62,956 nt of DNA from an uncultured Clostridia bacterium (GCA_944386385.1 CALXAV010000011.1:1-62956); one strand, 5' to 3'. Positions 8,387 to 18,429 are shown, numbered from the stretch's first letter. Notes: generated by a model not told the origin, from the letters alone. Made by a program: numbers and translations.

Positions 8387-9376
8387 TTATAAATTAGCAA
8401 GTGGGTTTCTTTCAACTGCACTTCTTACTTGGTCACTATTTACGTGAGTATATATTTCAGTTGTAGAAATACTTTCATGTCCTAGAAGTTCTTGCAAAGC
8501 TCTAATATCAACTTCTCCATATTGATACATAAGGGTTGCAGCAGTATGTCTTAATTTATGAACAGAATATTTTCTACTATCTAGCCCTGCCTGCATAAGC
8601 TCTTTATTTACAATATATTGAACTGTTCTATTGCTAATTCTTTCTTTTCTTTCACTTAGGAACAGAGCTTTTTCAGAATTTTTATTATCATGTTTTACTA
8701 CTTTTGGTCTTACTTGTAAATAGCTTGAAATTGCTTTCATACAAGCATTATTTAAGTAAATTGTTCTTTCTTTATTTCCTTTACCAATAACAGTCATTTT
8801 ACATTCGCTAAAATCTATATCATTTATATTAATTCCAACTAATTCAGAAAGACGCATACCACAATTTAAGAATAGGGTAGTTATTGCATAATCTCTTTCA
8901 CAGTTACGGTTATCTTCATTAGATGCAACATCTAAAAGTCTTTTACTTTCATCTAAAGATAAGTATTTAGGAAGTCTTTTGTCTTTTTTTGGTGTTTTTA
9001 AATTTAGTGCAGGATTATGGTCTAATAAAAACTTTTGACTTGCGTCTTGAGATAAGTATTTAAAAAATATACGAATAGTTGAAATTTTCCTTGCTCTAGT
9101 TGCTGATTTACTATGGTATGTAGTAGTTAAATAACCCAAAAATGCGTGAATATCGTCAAGTTCTATTTTTTTAATAACATCAAATGATAAATCCTTAATC
9201 TCAATTTTACTAAAATCAGTTTCTTTAGTTAAATTAAAGTGCATTTTTATAAATTTAAGAAACATAGCTAAATCATAATTATATTCTTTAATACTATTTG
9301 GTGATTTATTTAATATTGTTGATGAATAGTCTAAAAAGGCATTTATATAATCTGGATTTTCTTCTCTTTTTATCAT
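8387..9376 (-). CDS. XerC/XerD-like tyrosine recombinase
   Basis: The 329-residue protein has an N-terminal SAM-like DNA-binding domain and a C-terminal catalytic domain. The catalytic residues are visible in order: Arg in GMRLSELVG, His/Arg in HKLRHTAA, His in LLGHESISTTEIYTH, with the nucleophilic Tyr in that last block. The ATG at 9376 is preferred over the GTG at 9385, which is too close to GGAG. The size fits a chromosomal Xer protein, but a mobile-element integrase is also possible. Its divergent partner is the PBP gene. Confidence 0.85.
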   Translation of the reverse strand: MIKREENPDYINAFLDYSSTILNKSPNSIKEYNYDLAMFLKFIKMHFNLTKETDFSKIEIKDLSFDVIKKIELDDIHAFLGYLTTTYHSKSATRARKISTIRIFFKYLSQDASQKFLLDHNPALNLKTPKKDKRLPKYLSLDESKRLLDVASNEDNRNCERDYAITTLFLNCGMRLSELVGININDIDFSECKMTVIGKGNKERTIYLNNACMKAISSYLQVRPKVVKHDNKNSEKALFLSERKERISNRTVQYIVNKELMQAGLDSRKYSVHKLRHTAATLMYQYGEVDIRALQELLGHESISTTEIYTHVNSDQVRSAVERNPLANL

Positions 9377-9439
9377 ATGTATCACACTCCGTTCATATTT
9401 ATTTTATATTATATAGTAAAAAAATAAAAATGCAATACA

Positions 9440-9460
9440 ATTATAAAAATTTTGTGCAAT
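9440..9460. repeat. 21-bp intergenic repeat, copy 1
   Basis: A 21-base sequence containing ATAAAAATTTTGTGCAAT recurs identically at 19001-19021. A shorter related core, TTTTGTGCAATG, lies at 19909-19920. This copy sits between the divergent recombinase and PBP genes. Confidence 0.6.
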
Positions 9461-9530
9461 GTTTTTAGACTTTCTATTTTTACTAATTTGTGATATACTA
9501 TAAATACTTTTAAAAGAAAGAAGTGATCTA

Positions 9531-12042
9531 ATGAAAAAAAGAAGGTCAAGGCGATTAGAAGATGAAGAGCCAAAAGCCGTCAGAGAGATGCGAAAAAATA
9601 AAAATAAGCAAATAGAAAAAGATAATAAAAAAGGAAAAAGAGTAAGTAAAAATGATAAGAAGAAAAGAAGAAGAAAAATAATATTAACGGTCATAGCTGT
9701 GATAATTTTAGTATTAGGGGTTACATTAGGAGTTTCTGGACATACATGGATAACTCTTGCTAAGGATATGGTTTCTAATGAAAGCTCCATTGTAATTGAT
9801 ACTGATGGAAATACAATAGCAAGACTACGGAGATGAAAAGAAAAAGTCAAATATTTCTTATGATGAAATGCCAGATAATTTAAAAAATGCATATGTAGCA
9901 ATAGAAGACGAAAGGTTTTATTCACATCATGGTGTTGATATAAAAAGGACTGCTTCAGCAATATTTAACTATGTAATACACTTTGGTTCTTCTTCATTTG
10001 GAGGAAGTACAATAACCCAGCAATTAGTAAAAAACTTAACAGGAGATAATACAGATAGTGTATTTAGAAAAGTAAAAGAATGGTGGAAAGCATGGCTTCT
10101 TGAAACTTCTCTTTCTAAAGAGGAGATATTAGAAGGATATCTAAATGTTATCTATGTTGGTCCAAGTATATATGGTGTAGATGCAGGAGCTAAATATTAT
10201 TTTGATAAATCAGCAAGTGAATTAAGCTTAGAAGAATGTGCATTTTTAGCAGGGATAAACCATTCGCCAAACTCATATAATCCTTTTGGTGATGCAGATA
10301 ATTCTGAAAAAATAAGAAGTAGAACTATTACAGTTTTAGATAAAATGCTTGAGCTTGAATATATAACTCAAGACGAATATGATGATGCTGTTTCAAACGT
10401 AGAATCAGGTCTAGATTTTGATAATGGAAATATTGAAGCTGAAAGTGATGGAGTATATTCTTATCATACAGATGCATTAATTACAGAAATAACTAATGAT
10501 ATTGAAGATAAATATAATATTACAGAAGAATTTGCTACTAATTATATTAATATGGCAGGTCTAACAATACATAGTACTCAAGATAGTAGTATTCAAGATG
10601 AGACTGAAAAAGAAGCTGAGAAAAGTAAATATGTTCTAAAATCACAGATTGGCGGAGATTCTTCACAAGCTGCCATGGTAATAATGGACCATAAAACAGG
10701 TCAAGTTTTATCATGTGTTGGAGCTTTAGGAGAAAAAACAGAAGCAAGACCGTTTAATCGAGCAACTCAGAGTGTGAGACAAACTGGTTCTTCAATCAAA
10801 CCTATTGCGGTACTTGCACCAGCCATTGATAAGAAAGTAATCACAGCTTCATCTGTATATGATGATACAGAGCAGGATTTTGAAAATGGATATCACCCTG
10901 TTGATTATAATAAAGCTTTAGGTGAAATTACAGTAAGAAGAGCTGTTGAATCATCTCAAAATATTCCTTTTGTAGAAATTATGGAAGAATTAACACCAAA
11001 AACTTCTATTAAATATTTAGAAAAAATGGGAATTACTAGTTTAACTGAAAATGATGAAGGATTGCCACTAGCATTAGGTGGATTAGATAAAGGAATCAGA
11101 CCTCTTCAAATGGCAGGAGCATATAGTACAATAGCAAATGATGGAGTTTATATAGAACCTACTTTCTATACTCAAATAGATAGAAGAAATGGTTCCAAGG
11201 CGTTAGAAAGTAAACAAAAGAGTAAGAGAGTATTTTCAAAAGAAGTGGCTTATATCTTAAAGAGTCTGTTAACACAGCCTGTTGAAGGAGAAAATGGAAC
11301 AGCTACCTATTGTAAAATTTCTGGTGTAGATATTGCAGCTAAAACTGGTACAACTGATGAAAACTATGATAGATGGCTTTGCGGATTTACTCCGTATTAT
11401 ACAGCTGTAACTTGGTATGGATTTGATCAAAATGAAACAATAGATTTTAATGGAAGGAATCCAGCAGGTTTAATTTGGGCCAATGTTATGGCTAGAATTC
11501 ATACAGGACTTCAAACAGCAAGATTTGAAAAACCTAATTCAGTTTTAAGTGCAACTGTTTGTAGTGAAACTGGTATGAGAGCTACTACAGGTTGTCCTAA
11601 TACTTATACAGAATATTATTTATGGTTTACTACTCCAGGTACCTGTAATAAACATAAAGGTGAAGAAGTAAGAGACCAAGCAAACACAAATACTAATACA
11701 AGTAATAATACTACAGAAATAGTTCAAGGAATTACTGAAGAAATAGATGAAAAAGAACCTCCTAGAACTACAGAACCTACAGATAGTAGAGATACTATAA
11801 ACTCTTCATCAGATGATGATAATGAAAATAATTCTAATACAACAAATACTTCTAACTCAAATACTAATAATACATCAAGGCCGTCAAGGCCAAATACCAC
11901 AAATAATACAAGTGGAACTAATACAAATAATAACCAAACAAATACCAATACAAATCAAACAAATTCATCGTCAAATAGCAATACAACCGGAAGTAACACA
12001 GTAGATGAAGAGGAGACTAACGAAGAAAGTTTAGATACGTAA
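9531..12042 (+). CDS. Class A penicillin-binding protein (PBP1A), made by +1 frameshift
   Basis: This bifunctional peptidoglycan synthase has a very basic cytoplasmic N-tail, a membrane helix (about residues 45-70), a glycosyltransferase domain and a transpeptidase domain. The glycosyltransferase motif EDERFYSHHG and the GGSTITQQL block are intact. The transpeptidase has the GSSIKP (SxxK) and KTGTT motifs. An Asn/Thr/Ser-rich tail follows. The frame breaks once: codons 1-99 end at CTA 9825-9827, CGG 9828-9830 follows, and TGA comes at 9834. Skipping C9828 joins the frames to give ARLGDEKKK, as expected just before the glycosyltransferase domain, and an 836-residue product. The downstream frame has no ribosome site at its first ATG (9868). 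See the recoding-site entry. Confidence 0.85.
9825..9831 (+). promoter_or_regulatory. Candidate +1 recoding site CTA-CGG-A in the PBP gene
   Basis: In frame the sequence reads CTA CGG AGA TGA. Reading CTA, skipping C and continuing GGA GAT GAA restores the conserved protein. The same heptamer type, CTT-CGG-A, occurs at the break in guaA. No Shine-Dalgarno-like stimulator is obvious upstream. A one-base assembly error would look the same. Confidence 0.55.
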
Positions 12043-12053
12043 TTTACTACTAG

Positions 12054-12083
12054 AATAAGAGGTTTTAAAACCTCTTATTTTGG
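12054..12083 (+). terminator. Rho-independent terminator
   Basis: AATAAGAGGTTTT and AAAACCTCTTATT form a perfect palindrome followed by TTGGCTTTT, just after the PBP gene. Confidence 0.8.
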
Positions 12084-12108
12084 CTTTTAAAAATAATAAA
12101 TTTAGAAA

Positions 12109-12137
12109 TTGATTATAAAAATATAATGTGCTATATT
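12109..12137 (+). promoter_or_regulatory. Promoter of the NADAR-DUF262 operon
   Basis: TTGATT (12109-12114) and TATATT (12132-12137) are separated by 17 bases, with TGTGC before the -10. It lies 41 bases upstream of the NADAR start. Confidence 0.6.
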
Positions 12138-12178
12138 ATAAAATATAAATAAGAAAAATAAATTTGGAGGATCTTATA

Positions 12179-12790
12179 ATGAACGATATTGAAAAAGAAT
12201 TAAAAGAATTTAGAGAATTTAAATCTTCTTATATTTTTGAACAAAAAGAGATTGAAGAAATTGATGGAAAACAATATTGTGAAGGAGAACCATTATTAGA
12301 TGAAGATGGAAAAGAAATAGGAGACTGTGAAAAATGGATTAATGTTGGTTACAAATATAAAGGTCCATATGCAAAAGTATTATCAAATTTATTTCCTTAT
12401 GAGTTTGAATTTAGAGGAAAAAAACTGAAAAGTATAGAATCATTTTTCCAAGGAATAAAATTTAAAGATATAAATATGCAAAACCTAGTATTTAATTATA
12501 GTGGTCTAGATTCAAACTATGTAAAAGTTTGCAGTGGATATGATTGGAAAGAAAACGGAATCCTCTATTTCCAAGGAAAAGAAATAAATAGATTTAGTAA
12601 AGAATATGATAATTTGGTTGATGAATTATATATATCTGCAATTCAAAATCCTTTATATAGAAATATATTAAAAACTACTACAAGGGACATAATACATACA
12701 ATGGGAGGAAAATCCAAAGAAGAGACAGTATTTACTAGATATGAGTTTGAATTACAATTAAATTGTTTAAAGGATTTTTTAAAAGAGTAG
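12179..12790 (+). CDS. NADAR-family (YbiA/DUF1768-like) protein
   Basis: The 203-residue protein contains the NADAR core. LSNLFPYEFEFRGKK leads into SIESFFQGIKFKD, where Glu87 and Gln91 match the conserved SxExxxQxxKF signature. The C-terminal half keeps the NPLYRNILKTT-type helix. Known NADAR proteins are N-glycosidases acting on ADP-ribosylated guanine in DNA/RNA or on riboflavin intermediates, and some pair with DarT toxins. The N-terminal 60 residues are an acidic extension outside the usual domain. ATG 12179 follows GGAGG. It is the first gene of an operon with two DUF262 proteins, which points to a defence role; no DarT-like ADP-ribosyltransferase is next to it. Confidence 0.75.
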   Translation: MNDIEKELKEFREFKSSYIFEQKEIEEIDGKQYCEGEPLLDEDGKEIGDCEKWINVGYKYKGPYAKVLSNLFPYEFEFRGKKLKSIESFFQGIKFKDINMQNLVFNYSGLDSNYVKVCSGYDWKENGILYFQGKEINRFSKEYDNLVDELYISAIQNPLYRNILKTTTRDIIHTMGGKSKEETVFTRYEFELQLNCLKDFLKE

Positions 12791-12842
12791 AAATAAAATT
12801 AAAAAGATTTAAATAAAAATAAATAATTAGGTGGGTTAAAAA

Positions 12843-14663
12843 ATGAAAGAATTAGAAGAAACATTAAAAAGTTCAATAAAAGATTTGAGCAAATATAAAT
12901 TTATAATTCCAGAATATCAAAGAGGATATAGATGGGAAAATGACGAAATAGATGATTTATTAAAAGATATAGAAGAAGCATTATATAATAGAGATGTATA
13001 TTATTTACAGCCTATTACAATAAAAAAGGCAAATAGGGAAGGAGAGTATTATTTAATAGATGGACAACAAAGATTAACAACAATATTAATAATATTAATT
13101 TTGCTACACAGTAACGAAAATGAAATTTATACAATGTATGAAAAAAATTTAGATAATGAAGATGAAATAAATGACACTAGAAATAATGATATAAAAAGAT
13201 TAATTACTTCTGAACCTAAGCAATTAAATGAATATTATTTTAAAAATGCAATTGAAAGAATTGAAGAATATTTAAAAAAGCATAAAGATGATGAATTTAA
13301 TGGAAAATTTAAAAAATATATATATGAAAATGTTAAAGTTATAAGATATGAATTGAAAGAAACCGAAAATGAAAATGAGAGATTTTTGAAAATGAATACG
13401 AATCATATTCAATTAGAACAAGCTGATTTAATAAAAGCTGAATTATTGGTTAAACATAATGTATTTAATGATAAAATTGCTGTTGAATATGATACAATTG
13501 AGCGTAAACTAAATGATGATAAATTTTGGTATTTTATAACTAATGATGTTAAAACAGATAGAATGACAAAGCTTTTTGAAATAAGTATTAAAAATTTATC
13601 AGAAATAAAAAATCCAAATAAGAAAAATTATTTACATGAGTATTATAAAGAACTTATAAAAAAAGATAATAGATTTATTGATGTTTGGAAAAATGTTAAA
13701 AATACTTTCGAAATTTTAAATAACTTTTATGAAGATATAGAATTATATAATTTAATAGGTTGTCTAATAATATTTCAAAAAAATAACGAAAATATTAATG
13801 AAATTATAGAAAAATATAATGAAAAGAAAACAAAAGAAGAATTTAAAAGATATCTTTACAATGAAATTATAAAAGTTATAGATGGTAAGTTTAATAAACT
13901 TATAACTTCTTCAAAAGATATTAATATGTTAAAAAGTAACTTAAAAAATACAAATAAATTAAATTACGAAAATAGTAAGCAAAAAGGAATTATAGAAAAT
14001 ATATTAATTTTACATAATGTTTTAACTTTGAATTTCAATGATAACAATAAAAACAATAATGATTATAAATTAATATATAAATATAATCAAAGATTTCCTT
14101 TTGAAGTATATAAAAATGTAAAATGGAATTTAGAACATATAAATTCAAGAAAAGATAAAGATTTAGAAAAATTGGAAAAGGAAGAAAGACCTTATTATAT
14201 TAATTATTTAAAAATAAAAACTATAAATAATAGAAAAAGTATTAATGACATCGATGAGATTTTGATGAAGATAGATGACTTGAATAAATATACCAATAGT
14301 AATAGTGAAGAAGATAGTCAGAATTTCAAAGAAGATGTTGAAAATATATTACGAGCTATAGGCGATAATGATGATGGAATAATCAAAGAGAGTATTTGTA
14401 ATTTAGTATTATTAGATGAAAATACAAATAAAAAATATCATAATTCTTTATTTATGAGAAAAAGAGAAGAAATAATAAAACAAAACAAATTTATTCCAAT
14501 ATGCACGATAAAAGCTTTTTTAAGAGGATATACAGATGTGGAAAAAGAAGATCATAATGATATTATGCAGTTCTTTGAATGGAATGTAGAAGATGCTGAA
14601 AATTATTTATCAGATATTGCGGAAAAAATTTTTGCTATAAAAGAGGAGGCACAAAATGGATAA
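12843..14663 (+). CDS. DUF262/DUF1524 protein (GmrSD-like)
   Basis: The 606-residue protein begins with a DUF262 (ParB/Srx-like nucleotide-binding) domain: IPEYQRGYRW at residues 22-31 and DGQQRLTT at 73-80. A long helical middle follows. Near residue 430, NLEHIN followed by an ICNLVLLD..N..YHNSLF block resembles the HNH-type DUF1524 nuclease domain. This is the GmrS-GmrD layout of modification-dependent restriction enzymes. The gene is expected to use NTP and cut DNA. It overlaps the next gene by eight bases and follows the NADAR gene by 52, so all three form one operon. Composition is extremely AT-rich and native-looking. Confidence 0.8.
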   Translation: MKELEETLKSSIKDLSKYKFIIPEYQRGYRWENDEIDDLLKDIEEALYNRDVYYLQPITIKKANREGEYYLIDGQQRLTTILIILILLHSNENEIYTMYEKNLDNEDEINDTRNNDIKRLITSEPKQLNEYYFKNAIERIEEYLKKHKDDEFNGKFKKYIYENVKVIRYELKETENENERFLKMNTNHIQLEQADLIKAELLVKHNVFNDKIAVEYDTIERKLNDDKFWYFITNDVKTDRMTKLFEISIKNLSEIKNPNKKNYLHEYYKELIKKDNRFIDVWKNVKNTFEILNNFYEDIELYNLIGCLIIFQKNNENINEIIEKYNEKKTKEEFKRYLYNEIIKVIDGKFNKLITSSKDINMLKSNLKNTNKLNYENSKQKGIIENILILHNVLTLNFNDNNKNNNDYKLIYKYNQRFPFEVYKNVKWNLEHINSRKDKDLEKLEKEERPYYINYLKIKTINNRKSINDIDEILMKIDDLNKYTNSNSEEDSQNFKEDVENILRAIGDNDDGIIKESICNLVLLDENTNKKYHNSLFMRKREEIIKQNKFIPICTIKAFLRGYTDVEKEDHNDIMQFFEWNVEDAENYLSDIAEKIFAIKEEAQNG

Positions 14664-17163
14664 AGATACAAAATTATATGAAGTAATAAACCAAAAAATA
14701 AATGAATGTGCTAAAGATATTGCTGATTATTTAAAGGATAATTTTAATAATAATATAGATGATAAACAAGAAGATATATCTTTTTTAGAGATGTTTGGAG
14801 CTAGTTATGAAAGCAAAGAAATTGAAATTCCAAAAATACAAAGAAATTATGTACAAGGTAAAGATGCAAGAATAAGAAACGAATTCGTAAAAGATATATT
14901 TAAAGCTTTAGCTGAAGGCGAAAAATTAAATTTAGATATTATATTTGGAGTTGAAAAGAAAGAAGATAATATTGATAAATTTATTCCAATAGATGGTCAA
15001 CAAAGATTAACTACACTATATTTAGTTTATTGGTATGTATTTTTCAAGACTGGACAAATGCAAAGAATATCAAATTTAAAATTTTCTTATGAAAAAAAGG
15101 AAAATACTGAAGATTTCTTTACATTTTTAAGAAATCCAAAGACTTACGATCAAATAAGAGAGAGTAAAAAGGAGACAATAGCACAAAAAATAAAAGATAC
15201 AACTAAGTATATAAATAGTAAATGGGATGATGATACAACTGTTATTTCTGCATTAGAAATGTTAGATGAAATAGAAAAACAATACAAAGATGTAGATAAT
15301 AAAAATCTAAATAATATTTATTTTAAAAAATATTTACTTAATTTAAAATCTGATATGGATGTAGAAGATTTATATATAAAAATGAATTCAAGAGGAAGAG
15401 AGCTATCTAATTTCGATAAATTAAAAGCTAAAATAGAAAATTATATAAAAGATGATATAATTGAAAATAGTGAGTGTCAAAAAATATATAAAAAATTAAA
15501 TTATGATTGGCTAGAAATGTTTTTTAACTATATTCCTAAAGAAAAAGGTGTAAAGTATATAAAAGTTATTAAAGATGCAGAACAAAAATTATATATGTTC
15601 TTGAGAAAATATATAATTTATATTTTCATAGAAAATGATGTGGATAAATCATTAAATGTGGAATTAACTAAAATAGAAGAAGATAATAATGATGAATTAA
15701 TCTTAGATAAGAGTAGTAAAATATATAGTATAGATACAAAAGATTTTATAAAGAGACTAAATCAAATTATGGACAATATAACTACTTTGATTTTTAATTA
15801 TGAAGATAATAGATTTATTAATGTTAAATCTATATTTAATGATATTATTGAAGGAAAATCACTAGAATTACAAGAAGATTTAAAATTTTATGCAGTTATA
15901 AAATTCTTAGAAACTTATAATAATGCAAGTGAAAGAAAAAATGAATATAAGAATTGGCTTAGAATTATAAGAAATTATATTGAAAGCATTAACCACTATC
16001 AAAAAGATATGTATTTACGTGTTTTTAAAAATCTAAAAATTCTAGCTGATACTTTACAAAAGATAACAGACCCTATAAAAATGATATTAGATAAACAAAT
16101 AGAAAAAGAACTTAAACTAGATCCTGATAATTCATGGTTTAAAACAGAGAAATTAAAAGCAAAACATATAACAACAAATGATATAGGCTGGATAAATGCT
16201 ATTGAAGAAGCAGATACAAATGCTTATTTTAAAGGAAGAAACTATTTCTTGTTTGAATATATAGAACCAGAAAATCAATTAGAGGATTTTATTAAATATC
16301 AAGAAATTACAGAGAAATTATTTAAAGCTCAAAATAAAACTGAAAACAAAAATACGGAATACTTAATTCAAAGGGCGATGTTGTCAACTCAAAATTTAGA
16401 TTTATATGAAGGTTATTTTATTAATGTAGATAAATATAGCAATATATATACCTTCTTAAAATATACAAATAACGATAATACAAATACATGGTTAAATGAA
16501 TTAAATAAACTGGACAATGATTCTGTTAGAAAAAATTTAAAAGATTTCATTGATAGTTATTTAATAAAGTTATCATCTTATGGTGATATTGACAACGAAT
16601 TACAAGGAATTATAGAAAATAATAGAATCGAATTATATAAAAGTGATAATGTAAATTTACACTGGAGATATTATTTTATAGAAGCTTCTTCCTTATTTAA
16701 TGCTTCAGAATCTGGTAATATAATATTTAGAGAATCAGAAGAAAATGAAAGACAAATACTTATTTTGAGTAAAACAAGACAAAACTCAACACAATGGGAT
16801 TATATTACATATTTTTTATATAGCAAATTACTTGCTTTAAAAAATAATGATAGAGATTCATTAATACAATATCAAGGAAAAGTTGGAAGTAAACAAGAAT
16901 TTTCAGAAGATAATACTTTATCTATAGCAATAGATGATAGGATTTATTATTTTATAAGAAGTGAAGATGCAAATTATAAAATAACTTTAGAAAAAAATAA
17001 GGGAACTAATGGAGAAGATAAAAAGAAAATATTTAATGAAAATTTTAAGATTACAGCAAAGACAAATAATCTTATGCCAGCATCTTTTTCAGATGATGAT
17101 ATAATAAAACTTAAAAAAGTATTTGAAAATGAGAAGATAGATCTTGAATTTACCAAGTTATAA
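14656..17163 (+). CDS. Large DUF262 protein, partner of the upstream gene
   Basis: The 835-residue protein has a second, divergent DUF262 domain: IPKIQRNYVQG at residues 58-68, DGQQRLTT at 113-120, and the family's KMNSRGRELSNFDKLKA block around residue 240. The remaining ~550 residues are helical with no recognised domain and no obvious DUF1524 HNH motif, so this may be the regulatory or sensing partner. Translation is coupled to the upstream gene through an eight-base overlap, with GAGGAGG inside it. The tail could be an undescribed effector or recognition domain. Confidence 0.75.
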   Translation: MDKDTKLYEVINQKINECAKDIADYLKDNFNNNIDDKQEDISFLEMFGASYESKEIEIPKIQRNYVQGKDARIRNEFVKDIFKALAEGEKLNLDIIFGVEKKEDNIDKFIPIDGQQRLTTLYLVYWYVFFKTGQMQRISNLKFSYEKKENTEDFFTFLRNPKTYDQIRESKKETIAQKIKDTTKYINSKWDDDTTVISALEMLDEIEKQYKDVDNKNLNNIYFKKYLLNLKSDMDVEDLYIKMNSRGRELSNFDKLKAKIENYIKDDIIENSECQKIYKKLNYDWLEMFFNYIPKEKGVKYIKVIKDAEQKLYMFLRKYIIYIFIENDVDKSLNVELTKIEEDNNDELILDKSSKIYSIDTKDFIKRLNQIMDNITTLIFNYEDNRFINVKSIFNDIIEGKSLELQEDLKFYAVIKFLETYNNASERKNEYKNWLRIIRNYIESINHYQKDMYLRVFKNLKILADTLQKITDPIKMILDKQIEKELKLDPDNSWFKTEKLKAKHITTNDIGWINAIEEADTNAYFKGRNYFLFEYIEPENQLEDFIKYQEITEKLFKAQNKTENKNTEYLIQRAMLSTQNLDLYEGYFINVDKYSNIYTFLKYTNNDNTNTWLNELNKLDNDSVRKNLKDFIDSYLIKLSSYGDIDNELQGIIENNRIELYKSDNVNLHWRYYFIEASSLFNASESGNIIFRESEENERQILILSKTRQNSTQWDYITYFLYSKLLALKNNDRDSLIQYQGKVGSKQEFSEDNTLSIAIDDRIYYFIRSEDANYKITLEKNKGTNGEDKKKIFNENFKITAKTNNLMPASFSDDDIIKLKKVFENEKIDLEFTKL

Positions 17164-17262
17164 TAAATTTATACAAATATGTTTTAATTAAAACAACATT
17201 AATAATCAACTATCAAAGTAGAAAATATTGAATCAGAACCTTTTTATATATAAACAAGCTAA

Positions 17263-17299
17263 AAATTATACATATTTTTAAAACATGTATAATTTTTTT
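17263..17299 (+). terminator. Rho-independent terminator after the DUF262 pair
   Basis: AAATTATACAT and ATGTATAATTT form an 11-pair stem running into seven T. It separates the NADAR-DUF262 operon from the Fic gene. Confidence 0.75.
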
Positions 17300-17318
17300 G
17301 ATTTTTTATACTTATTTA

Positions 17319-17347
17319 TTGAAAATGTATAAAAAATGTGATATTTT
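17319..17347 (+). promoter_or_regulatory. Promoter of the Fic gene
   Basis: TTGAAA (17319-17324) and TATTTT (17342-17347) are separated by 17 bases, with TGTGA before the -10. Confidence 0.55.
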
Positions 17348-17367
17348 ATATATATGGAGGTAAAAGT

Positions 17368-18429
17368 ATGAAATTAGAAATGTTACCATATAAAAATGTT
17401 AATTTGAAAACAAATAAAATTTTAGAACAATTAACTTTATCATCAAGAGCATTAGCAGAATTAAAAGGATATTCAAATACAATTCCAAATATGCATATTT
17501 TAATAAATGCTGTAACTATTAATGAGGCCAAAGATAGTAGTGCCATTGAAAATATTGTTACAACTCATGATGACATTTATAAAGTGCTAACAGAAAGTGG
17601 CTATAAGGAAGAAAATGCAAAAGAAGTTGTAGATTATAGAAATGCTATTTGGCTTGGATATGAAGAAATTAAAAAAGATGGTTATATAAATACAAATACT
17701 ATTGTTAAAATTCAAGGAACTATTGAACACAATAATGCAGGAATCAGAAAATTACCAGGCACAGAATTAAAAAATTCAATTACCGGAGAAACAATATATA
17801 CTCCACCTCAAAGTGAACAGGAAATAAGAACTTATTTAAAAAATTTAGAAGATTTTATAAATAATAATGAAGATGACATAGATCCATTAATAAAAGTTTG
17901 TCTAATACATTATCAATTCGAAAGTATTCATCCTTTTTATGATGGAAATGGAAGAACAGGAAGAATATTAAATATTCTATATCTTGTATTAAATAATCTA
18001 ATAGATAGTCCAATTCTATACTTAAGTAAATATATAAATAAGACAAAACAAGAATATTATAAATTATTTAATGAAGTTAGAAATAATAATAATTTTGAAG
18101 ACTGGATTTTATATATTCTAAAAGGTATTGAAATCACATCTAAGGAAACAATAACGTTAATTGAAAAGATTCAAAATGAAATGGAAAATTACAAAGAAGA
18201 ATTTAGAAGTAAACTACCTAAAATATACTCAAAAGAACTATTGGAAAGTTTATTTTATGAAGTCTATACAAAGATATCATATATAGAAAAAGCATGTAAT
18301 GTTACTAGACTTACTGCATCTTCATATTTAAATCAGTTAGAAGCAGTAGGACTTTTGGAATCTGAAAAAATTGGGAGAGAAAGATTGTACAAGAATGTTA
18401 GATTAATAAAACTTTTATCTGAAAATTAA
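17368..18429 (+). CDS. Class II Fic-domain protein with C-terminal winged helix
   Basis: The Fic active site HPFYDGNGR begins at His188, giving an intact AMP-transferase signature (HPFxxGNGR). The N-terminal inhibitory helix motif SSAIEN at residues 57-62 fits [S/T]xxxE[G/N], so the protein should be auto-inhibited as in class II Fic proteins. The C-terminal ~70 residues look like a winged-helix DNA-binding domain. ATG 17368 follows GGAGG. Fic proteins modify target proteins with AMP; the target is unknown. It has its own promoter but belongs physically to the NADAR-DUF262 island. Confidence 0.9.
   Translation: MKLEMLPYKNVNLKTNKILEQLTLSSRALAELKGYSNTIPNMHILINAVTINEAKDSSAIENIVTTHDDIYKVLTESGYKEENAKEVVDYRNAIWLGYEEIKKDGYINTNTIVKIQGTIEHNNAGIRKLPGTELKNSITGETIYTPPQSEQEIRTYLKNLEDFINNNEDDIDPLIKVCLIHYQFESIHPFYDGNGRTGRILNILYLVLNNLIDSPILYLSKYINKTKQEYYKLFNEVRNNNNFEDWILYILKGIEITSKETITLIEKIQNEMENYKEEFRSKLPKIYSKELLESLFYEVYTKISYIEKACNVTRLTASSYLNQLEAVGLLESEKIGRERLYKNVRLIKLLSEN

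Noticed and set aside
9404..9961. A 185-codon open frame antisense to the start of the PBP gene
   Set aside because: It is the shadow of the Lys/Arg-rich N-terminus, has no ribosome site and gives a low-complexity Phe/Leu/Ser sequence.
9868..12042. An independent PBP gene starting at ATG 9868
   Set aside because: There is no ribosome site. Conserved sequence continues upstream in the same frame to the CGG site, and the membrane anchor would be missing.
11660..12042. The Asn/Thr repeat tail of the PBP as a separate repeat region or assembly artefact
   Set aside because: It stays in frame to a proper stop, and such low-complexity tails are common in class A PBPs of this group.
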